A DNA stretch of 10,975 bases, taken from contig DAOTUD010000096.1 of NCBI GenBank assembly GCA_034437275.1, forward strand, positions 1-10,975. Direction: 5' to 3'. The notes below the pieces were generated by a model. It was not told the origin of the DNA. It ran no database searches and worked only from the letters and a program-made list of their open reading frames with translations. Position 1 is the first letter of the stretch. Every line of letters begins with the position of its first letter. Source of the stretch: TC-15 sp034437275 (GTDB lineage: Bacteria > Chloroflexota > Anaerolineae > Aggregatilineales > Aggregatilineaceae). This document shows, piece after piece, positions 5,708 to 10,975 of this stretch. The position numbers and the translations under genes are program-made.

Positions 5708-7678
5708 ATGCGTCGCCTAATTTCGCTTATTTGTCTGCTGGGCTTGCTGGCGGGAGGAGCAACCCTCGGCACCGCCCAAACGACAACCACTGTTTCATTA
5801 TCTACCCACACCGTGGGCGTCGGTGCAACGGCAGCGGTCGAAGGGCACATCGATTGCGCAGCGGGCTACTGCCGCGGCTTTGCGATTGTGATCACGTTCG
5901 ACCCGGCAGTGCTGCGCGTGGAAAGCGCAACACTGGGGCCGTATCTGGGCATGGATGCGTCCGTGGAGCTGTACATGGTCGACAACACCGCCGGACAGGT
6001 GCAGTTATCCGCACGCGCGCCCAACCCGCCACCGGCAGCTGATACGCTGCTGTTCACGCTGAATGTGACCGGGCTGGCCGCAGGCACATCGCCGCTGCAT
6101 GTCCAGTCGCTGCAAGTCAACAATATGAGAGATGAGCCGGTTCCATCCGGCGGCATCGATGGCGCGGTGATGGTCGGCAGCACGTCGACCGTCGTCGGGC
6201 TGCCGGGGCATGGCAACTGGGAACTGGCGTTCGTCTCCGAACGTGACGGCAACCCGGAAATCTACACCATGAACGCCGACGGCTCCAACGTGCGCCGCCT
6301 GACGACCAACCCGGCGCGCGACACGTTCCCGGTGTGGTCGCCGAACGGCGAACGCATCGCGTTTGTTTCTGAGCGCGACGGCAACGCCGAGATCTACGTG
6401 ATGAACGCCAACGGCTCGAACCTGGTGCGGCTGACCGCCAACCCCGCCGCGGACGGCTTCCCGTCCTGGGCACCGGGCGGCACGGAGATCATGTTCGCCT
6501 CCGACCGCGACGGCAACCTGGAGATCTACGCCATGAGCGTCGACGGGGCCAACCTGCGCCGCCTGACGACCGATCCCGCGCCGGATACGTTCCCCTCCTG
6601 CTCGCCGGATGGCGGGCAGGTGTTGTTCGTCTCCGAGCGCGGCGGCAGTGCCGAAGTCTACACCATGGACGTCAACGGCGGCGGCGCGCAGCAGATGACC
6701 AACCTGTTCGGCGCGCGCGGCTGGTACCCGGCCTGGTCGCCCACCGGCCAGTGGATGAGCCTGACCACTGAGCGCGATGGCCAGGGCGAGATCTACATCA
6801 TGGACCGCGACGGGGCCAACGCGCGCCCCTTGCAGACCACCCCCGACCGCGTGACACGCACCGCGTGGTCACCGGACGGCCAGTGGATCGCGCACGCGAC
6901 CGAACGCGACGGGCAGGCCGAAATCTACACCACCAGCCAGGACGGGGCCAACACCTATCGCCTGACGAACGAGGCCGCCCCCGACTACGCGCCGGACTGG
7001 CGCCCATTGATGGCCGCGCCGTGCCTGGTGCGCACCGACGACCCGGAGATGTACGTCCGCGTGGGACCGGGGGAGAACCGGGGTGTGTTCACCTTCATGC
7101 CCACCAACCGCGACTTCCTGGTCACCGGGCAGGCGCTCGATCACGAGGGCAAGGTATGGTGGCAGCTCGACAAGACGCAGTTCGAGGGCAACGAAGCCGT
7201 CAACGAACTGTGGGTCGCGGCGGAGGACGTAGAGGAGATCGGCGACTGCCCGATGGTGATGGTCGTCGAGCCGCCGCCGATCATCGTGCCGCCCCCACCG
7301 ACCCCGGTGCCGACCTCGCCGCCGCCCCCACCGGATGACGACGACGTGCCGCCGCCGGACGATGACGACGACGTGCCGCCGGATGACGATGACGATGTCA
7401 CGCCGGAACCGGAGTGCTATTCGCTCGCGCTGAGCTATACGCCTTCTGATGGCAGCGAAGGCACGGCCAGCGCGTCGCCGCCGCCAAACTGTGGCAACCT
7501 GTACGTGGAAGGCACCGGTGTGACGATTACGGCTTATCCAAGTCTTCCGCCTAGCTGCTGGGTCGAAAGCTGGTCCGGGACGTGCGCCGGGCTGGACATC
7601 GGTTCCACAGATGAAGTCCAGACGATCACCATGAACTACGACTGCTGGGTGAACGTCACGTTCGACTGTATCGGCTAG
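5708..7678 (+). CDS. Secreted cohesin-like / PD40 beta-propeller / SH3-like multidomain protein
   Basis: A 656-residue exported protein of unknown function. Residues 1-23 form a signal peptide (MRR, hydrophobic core, cleavage near GTAQ). Residues about 26-156 resemble a cohesin-type beta-sandwich (FDPAVLRVESATLG, then VDNTAGQVQLSA). Six TolB-like PD40 blades follow at about 171-213, 214-257, 258-302, 303-347, 348-391 and 392-435, each with a (S/T)ERDGxxEIY core and most ending W(S/A)PxG. Residues about 438-515 look like a bacterial SH3 domain (YVRVGPGEN, VWWQLD, LWVAAEDV). A Pro/Asp linker (521-568) holds three poly-Asp runs. The C-terminal 569-656 is Cys-rich and resembles the InlB B-repeat fold (VESWSGTC). 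GAGGAGG stands 7 nt before the ATG. The domains suggest an extracellular binding or scaffold protein; no catalytic residues are recognised. It is transcribed alone and ends at a strong terminator. Confidence 0.85.
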   Translation: MRRLISLICLLGLLAGGATLGTAQTTTTVSLSTHTVGVGATAAVEGHIDCAAGYCRGFAIVITFDPAVLRVESATLGPYLGMDASVELYMVDNTAGQVQLSARAPNPPPAADTLLFTLNVTGLAAGTSPLHVQSLQVNNMRDEPVPSGGIDGAVMVGSTSTVVGLPGHGNWELAFVSERDGNPEIYTMNADGSNVRRLTTNPARDTFPVWSPNGERIAFVSERDGNAEIYVMNANGSNLVRLTANPAADGFPSWAPGGTEIMFASDRDGNLEIYAMSVDGANLRRLTTDPAPDTFPSCSPDGGQVLFVSERGGSAEVYTMDVNGGGAQQMTNLFGARGWYPAWSPTGQWMSLTTERDGQGEIYIMDRDGANARPLQTTPDRVTRTAWSPDGQWIAHATERDGQAEIYTTSQDGANTYRLTNEAAPDYAPDWRPLMAAPCLVRTDDPEMYVRVGPGENRGVFTFMPTNRDFLVTGQALDHEGKVWWQLDKTQFEGNEAVNELWVAAEDVEEIGDCPMVMVVEPPPIIVPPPPTPVPTSPPPPPDDDDVPPPDDDDDVPPDDDDDVTPEPECYSLALSYTPSDGSEGTASASPPPNCGNLYVEGTGVTITAYPSLPPSCWVESWSGTCAGLDIGSTDEVQTITMNYDCWVNVTFDCIG

Positions 7679-7708
7679 CGCCGCGCACGCCATCACCACA
7701 ACAACCCG

Positions 7709-7736
7709 CCGGGGAGCGCACGCTCCCCGGTTTTTT
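7709..7736 (+). terminator. Intrinsic terminator of the secreted-protein gene
   Basis: CCGGGGAGCG (7709-7718) and CGCTCCCCGG (7721-7730) are exact reverse complements around a minimal loop, followed immediately by TTTTTT (7731-7736). It lies 30 nt after the stop codon and is the clearest intrinsic terminator in the window. Confidence 0.93.
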
Positions 7737-7785
7737 GTGGCCCCCTCCCCCAAAACTCCCCCTGCCCAAGTTGGCCAACTCACGC

Positions 7786-7791
7786 TACAAT
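7786..7791 (+). promoter_or_regulatory. Possible -10 element of the MFS transporter gene
   Basis: TACAAT lies 41 nt upstream of the transporter start codon and downstream of the preceding terminator, so a promoter is needed here. The -35 position (around 7763-7768) matches the consensus poorly. Confidence 0.4.
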
Positions 7792-7832
7792 ACGAATTGT
7801 GCATTTGCGCAATCCAGCAGGCAAGGGGCGCT

Positions 7833-9071
7833 ATGAATACGCTATTTCGCAGGCCGGGCTATCCCTCGCAGTTATGGCTGCTGTTCTGGGGCAACCTGGC
7901 GGGCAGCATGGGGCGCAGCCTGGTGTGGCCGTTCCTGGTGATCTACATCCGCGAGCAGTTCGACGTCGCGTTGAGCACGGTCACGCTGCTGATCACGCTG
8001 CAATCGGTGATGGGCTTCGCGGCGACGGCGGTGCTCGGCCCGCTGATGGACGGCTTCGGGCGCAAGCGGCTGATGGTGGCCGGGCTGGTCGGCAGCGGCC
8101 TGGCGATGCTGGGCATGAACTTCGCCGCATCGCTGCTGCATTGGGCGCTGCTGATGCCCGGCTACGCGGTCGTGAACTCCGCCTTCCGCGTCGGCAGCTA
8201 CGCAATGGTCGCCGACCTGGTCCCGCCAGACGAGCGCGCCGAGGCGTATGCCCTGCTGCGCATGGGGAACAACGTCGGGATCGCGGTCGGCCCGGCGCTG
8301 GGCGGCTTCCTGGTGGCGACGGCTTATGCGCTGTCGTACACGATCGGGGCCGGCGTGCAGTTTGTGCTGGCGGTCGTCGCCGTCACGCTGCTGGACGAGA
8401 CGCTGACCGCCGGCAGCCCCGACGACGTGACGGTCGCCTCGCCGCAGAAGTCGCTCGGCTATGCGCACCTGCTGCGCGACCGGCCCTTCCTGGGGGTGTG
8501 GGTGCTGTACGTGCTGGTGCAGATCGCGGCGACGATGGTCTTTGTGCTGCTGGGGGTTTACATCAAGGAGAATTTCGGCATCCCGGAAAACCGCTTCGGC
8601 TTCATCATCGGCACCAACGCGATCATGGTCGTGCTGCTGCAATACGCCGTCACGCGCGCCGCGAGCCGCTGGCCGCCGCTGAGCGTGATGGCGGGCGGCG
8701 CGCTGTTCTACGGGGCCGGGCTGGGCGTGTTCGCGCTCAGCACGAGCTTCGGGCTGTTCCTGGCGGGGATGGTGGTCTTCACAATGGGCGAGCTGCTGCT
8801 GGTCCCGACCGGGACGGCGCTCGCGGCCAACCTGGCTCCACCGAACATGCGCGCGCGGTACATGGGCGTGTTCACGCTGTCGTTCCGGCTGTCGGCGGGC
8901 ATCGGCCCGGTGATCGGCGGCCTGCTCAGCGATCACATTGCGCCGGCGGCGTCATGGTACAGCGGCCTGATCTTCTGCCTCATGGCGGCGGGGGGCTTCC
9001 TGCTGCTGCACCGCCGCCCCGCGTTCGAGGCGGTCAACCGGCCCGCGCCCGTCCCCGATCCGGGTAAGTGA
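7833..9071 (+). CDS. Major facilitator superfamily transporter, drug:H+ antiporter-like
   Basis: A 412-residue inner-membrane protein with about twelve hydrophobic segments (roughly 14-38, 46-70, 81-98, 103-127, 143-165, 167-187, then 219-244, 253-275, 283-302, 305-329, 343-366, 372-392) and a central loop near 188-215. The MFS loop motif A is visible as GPLMDGFGRKRLM (69-81) after TM2. Segment 5 carries the antiporter motif C, GxxxGPxxGG (149-158), and GPxxGG recurs at 358-363 in the second half. These point to the DHA1-type efflux group (MdtG/MdtH-like); the substrate is unknown. The ATG at 7833 has AAGGGG just upstream; an in-frame upstream codon at 7737 falls at the terminator T-tract and is rejected. 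It converges on tag. Confidence 0.9.
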   Translation: MNTLFRRPGYPSQLWLLFWGNLAGSMGRSLVWPFLVIYIREQFDVALSTVTLLITLQSVMGFAATAVLGPLMDGFGRKRLMVAGLVGSGLAMLGMNFAASLLHWALLMPGYAVVNSAFRVGSYAMVADLVPPDERAEAYALLRMGNNVGIAVGPALGGFLVATAYALSYTIGAGVQFVLAVVAVTLLDETLTAGSPDDVTVASPQKSLGYAHLLRDRPFLGVWVLYVLVQIAATMVFVLLGVYIKENFGIPENRFGFIIGTNAIMVVLLQYAVTRAASRWPPLSVMAGGALFYGAGLGVFALSTSFGLFLAGMVVFTMGELLLVPTGTALAANLAPPNMRARYMGVFTLSFRLSAGIGPVIGGLLSDHIAPAASWYSGLIFCLMAAGGFLLLHRRPAFEAVNRPAPVPDPGK

Positions 9072-9073
9072 CG

Positions 9074-9120
9074 CGGGGCTTTGCCCCGTATCCCCACCCG
9101 CTTTTTGGGAAAAAGTGGGG
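9074..9120. terminator. Hairpins between the converging MFS and tag genes
   Basis: Immediately after the transporter stop codon, CGGGGC (9074-9079) pairs with GCCCCG (9083-9088) across TTT. A second, bulged inverted repeat follows: CCCCA (9092-9096) and CTTTTT (9101-9106) pair with AAAAAG (9110-9115) and TGGGG (9116-9120). Neither has a proper trailing T-tract on either strand. They may end transcription of the converging genes, but this is a weak call. The remaining bases to 9190 show nothing further. Confidence 0.35.
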
Positions 9121-9190
9121 CAAAAACTTGGCTCACCGTTCGGTATGCGGCCAGTCGAGAGCCAGGGAGAAATTTCCCCGGTCCCGCCCG

Positions 9191-9760
9191 CTACACCTCC
9201 CCATGCCGGAAGCACGCCACCACGTGATCGTTGACCATGCCGCACGACTGCATCAGCGCATAGCAGATCGTCGGGCCAACGAAGGTGAACCCGCGCGCCT
9301 TCAGGTCGCGGCTGAGCGCCTCGGACTCCGGCGACGTGGCGGGGATGTCCGCGACTTGCGTCCAGGCGTTTTTGACCGGCGAGCCATCCACGAAGCGCCA
9401 GATGTAGGCGTCGAACGTGCCGAATTCCGCCTGCACCGCCAGGAACGCGCGTGCATTGGTGATCGCCGCCTCGATCTTGCGGCGGTTGCGCACGATCCCG
9501 GCGTCGTCCAGCAGCGCGGCAACCCTGTCCGGGCCATACGCCGCGACGGTGGCCGGGTCGAAGCCGTCGAACGCGGCGCGGAAGTTCTCGCGCTTGCGCA
9601 GGATGGTGAGCCAGCTCAGCCCGGCCTGGAAGCCCTCCAGCGTGAGCTTTTCGTACCAGCGCCGGTCGTCGTGGTTGGGCACGCCCCACTCCGTGTCGTG
9701 ATAGGCCACGTACAGCGGATCGCTCCCCGCCCAGGGACAGCGGGTCTTGTCGTCGGACAT
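9191..9760 (-). CDS. tag: DNA-3-methyladenine glycosylase I
   Basis: A 189-residue base-excision repair enzyme that removes 3-methyladenine from alkylated DNA. It aligns with E. coli Tag (187 residues) along its whole length: RCPWAGSDPLYVAYHDTEWG (7-26), LEGFQAGLSW (41-50, catalytic Glu42 matching Glu38), then FVGPTICYALMQSCGMVNDH (160-179). The zinc-snap ligands are all present as Cys8, His21, His179 and Cys183. The ATG lies 6 nt after the stop codon of the dehydrogenase gene upstream and has no clear Shine-Dalgarno of its own, which suggests translational coupling in a two-gene operon. Nothing in it looks broken. Confidence 0.97.
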   Translation of the reverse strand: MSDDKTRCPWAGSDPLYVAYHDTEWGVPNHDDRRWYEKLTLEGFQAGLSWLTILRKRENFRAAFDGFDPATVAAYGPDRVAALLDDAGIVRNRRKIEAAITNARAFLAVQAEFGTFDAYIWRFVDGSPVKNAWTQVADIPATSPESEALSRDLKARGFTFVGPTICYALMQSCGMVNDHVVACFRHGEV

Positions 9761-9766
9761 GGCGCG

Positions 9767-10801
9767 TTACACCGTCATCACGATCTTGCCGAAGTGATCG
9801 CCGCTTCCGAGCTTGGCGTGTGCGGCGCGCACCTCCTCCAGCGGGTAGGTGCTGTCGATCACGGCCTGCAGCTTGCCCTTGAACAGCAGGTGCATCACCG
9901 CGACGTAATCCTCGTGCGGCCCCATCGTGCTGCCCAGGATGCTCAGGTGCTTGGCGAAGACCAGCCGGTTGTCGATCTCGAACTTGGGGCCGGCGGTGTT
10001 GCCAACGGTCAGAATCCGCCCGCCGCGTCCCGCCGCGCGCATGCTGGAGTAGAACGTCGCCGCGCCGACGTTGTCAACTACCACGTCCACGCCGCGCTTG
10101 GCGGTGATCTGGTAAATCGCGCGCGACCAGCCGCCCTCGACATCGCGCCGCACGCCGACATCCGCGCCGAGCGCCTTCGCCTGCTCGATCTTGGCGTCGG
10201 TGCTGCCCACCACGTAGACGGTACACCCGGCCAGCCTGGCGATCTGGATGCTGGCGGTGTTCACGCCGCCGCCCGCGCCGACCACCAGCACCGTTTCGCC
10301 GGGACGCAGCTTGCCGCGCGTGATCAGGCTGTGCCACGCGGTGACGAACACCAGCGAGGCCGCCGCCGCTTCTGCGTGGGAGACGTGCTCCGGCAGCCCG
10401 AGCAGATTCCTGGCGGGCACGGTGATGTATTCGGCGTAGGTGCCGCTGGTATGCTCGCCCAGGATGGCGAACTCGACGCACATGTTCTCGCGCCCGGACC
10501 GGCAGTAGGCGCACCCCCCGCAGCTAACCGTCGGGTCCAGCGCCACGCGATCCCCGACCTGCCAGCCGGTGACGCCCGCGCCGAGCGCATCAATCGTGCC
10601 GGAAGCGTCCGCGCCGAGGATGTGCGGGTAGTCCAGCTTGATGCCGGGCCAACCGTTCCGCACCCAGATATCGAGATAGTTGAGCGCCACCGCCGCCACC
10701 TTGACGCGCACCTCGCCGGGGCCGGGTGCGGGCACCGGGTGGTCGGTGACGACCTGTAATTGTTCTTCCGAGCCGTGTTCGTGCAACAAAACTGCTTGCA
10801 T
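9767..10801 (-). CDS. Zinc-binding medium-chain dehydrogenase/reductase, quinone-reductase-like
   Basis: A 344-residue cytosolic MDR-superfamily oxidoreductase. The N-terminal GroES-like part runs to about 150 and carries the four structural-zinc cysteines Cys94, Cys97, Cys100 and Cys108 in alcohol-dehydrogenase spacing. The Rossmann part has VVGAGGGVNTASIQIA (173-188) for NAD(P)H, and a C-terminal segment runs from about 275. The usual catalytic-zinc ligands appear replaced: NYLD (41-44) stands where Cys-x-x-D is expected and LGADASG (62-68) where GHE is expected. It may therefore act as an NADPH-dependent enone/quinone or enoyl reductase rather than a zinc alcohol dehydrogenase. The ATG at 10801 has AAAGG about 11 nt upstream; a TTG three codons earlier is too close to that site. 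It is followed 6 nt later by tag. The substrate is unknown. Confidence 0.88.
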   Translation of the reverse strand: MQAVLLHEHGSEEQLQVVTDHPVPAPGPGEVRVKVAAVALNYLDIWVRNGWPGIKLDYPHILGADASGTIDALGAGVTGWQVGDRVALDPTVSCGGCAYCRSGRENMCVEFAILGEHTSGTYAEYITVPARNLLGLPEHVSHAEAAAASLVFVTAWHSLITRGKLRPGETVLVVGAGGGVNTASIQIARLAGCTVYVVGSTDAKIEQAKALGADVGVRRDVEGGWSRAIYQITAKRGVDVVVDNVGAATFYSSMRAAGRGGRILTVGNTAGPKFEIDNRLVFAKHLSILGSTMGPHEDYVAVMHLLFKGKLQAVIDSTYPLEEVRAAHAKLGSGDHFGKIVMTV

Positions 10802-10836
10802 GTGATCCAAACCTTTCTTTGTCTGTGCTTCGTTTA

Positions 10837-10842
10837 ATTCTA
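10837..10842 (-). promoter_or_regulatory. Possible -10 of the dehydrogenase-tag operon
   Basis: TAGAAT on the minus strand lies 35 nt upstream of the dehydrogenase start codon, in an AT-rich gap. The -35 region at 17 nt would overlap the edge of repeat copy C and matches the consensus poorly. Confidence 0.35.
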
Positions 10843-10858
10843 TTCAGGCGTTATGCTA

Positions 10859-10964
10859 GTTTTACCCCTCCCCCTGGCCCCCTCCCCGCGCGCGGAGAGG
10901 GGGAAACAAACCGGGACCCAAAGTCCCTCTCCGTTCACGGGGAGGGATTTAGGGAGGGGTAAAC
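10859..10964 (+). repeat. Palindromic intergenic repeat, copy C
   Basis: TTTACCCCTCCC (10861-10872) and GGGAGGGGTAAA (10952-10963) form a perfect 12-bp terminal inverted repeat. One inner hairpin pairs 10878-10884 with 10897-10903, with inner pairs 10886-10888/10893-10895 and loop CGCG. The other pairs 10924-10933 with 10938-10947, loop TTCA. The orientation is as in copy B. The copy ends 57 nt upstream of the dehydrogenase start, so it lies in or beside its promoter region. The last 11 bases of the window hold nothing recognisable. Confidence 0.85.
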
Positions 10965-10975
10965 CATAAAAACCT

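Noticed and set aside
7739..7770. CCCCCTCCCCC run after the terminator, similar to the repeat arm
   Set aside because: Only a short C-rich match with no complementary arm or terminus.
9068..10759. 563-codon open frame on the plus strand across tag and the dehydrogenase
   Set aside because: Same low-information Arg/His/Ala/Val composition, while both genes beneath it on the minus strand are unambiguous family members.

Overview
The window is GC-rich bacterial chromosome with eight complete protein genes, no RNA genes that I can recognise, no CRISPR array and no transposase. The gene set (a mixed-group PFK next to a PfkA-type PFK, a GDP-fucose synthase, and a secreted protein combining cohesin-like, PD40 and SH3-like parts with an Asp/Pro-rich linker) suggests Chloroflexota, Anaerolineae-like. 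That assignment is inference from style, not from a marker gene.

Left part (1-5476), all on the minus strand and transcribed right to left: a phosphoglucomutase/phosphomannomutase-family enzyme (4040-5476), GDP-L-fucose synthase fcl (2979-3935), an ATP-type 6-phosphofructokinase (1656-2621) and a pyrophosphate-type phosphofructokinase (272-1447). The two PFKs are paralogous neighbours with opposite phosphoryl-donor signatures. The ATP-type enzyme keeps the PfkA allosteric-site residues and the PPi-type one does not, so the pair could give a regulated, irreversible step and a reversible, PPi-using step at the same point of glycolysis. They appear to be separate transcription units: an intrinsic terminator (2790-2814) and a consensus sigma70-type promoter (2722-2750) precede the ATP-PFK, and an extended -10 precedes the PPi-PFK. 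The mutase and fcl feed sugar-phosphate and nucleotide-sugar metabolism.

Middle (5477-7738): a divergent intergenic region with short helically spaced direct repeats, then one plus-strand gene for a large secreted protein (signal peptide, cohesin-like domain, six PD40 blades, SH3-like domain, poly-Asp/Pro linker, Cys-rich InlB-like C-terminal domain), ended by a strong intrinsic terminator.

Right part (7739-10975): a plus-strand MFS drug/solute transporter, converging on a minus-strand pair made of a zinc-binding medium-chain dehydrogenase/reductase and the DNA repair glycosylase tag, 6 nt apart and probably one operon.

The most notable non-coding signal is a family of about 100-bp palindromic intergenic elements with termini GTTTACCCCT...AGGGGTAAAC. 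It occurs three times (17-129, 2841-2939, 10859-10964), once inverted, each copy containing two internal hairpins. It looks like a non-autonomous mobile or REP/MITE-like repeat. I see no sign of a defence system or another new multi-gene system here.
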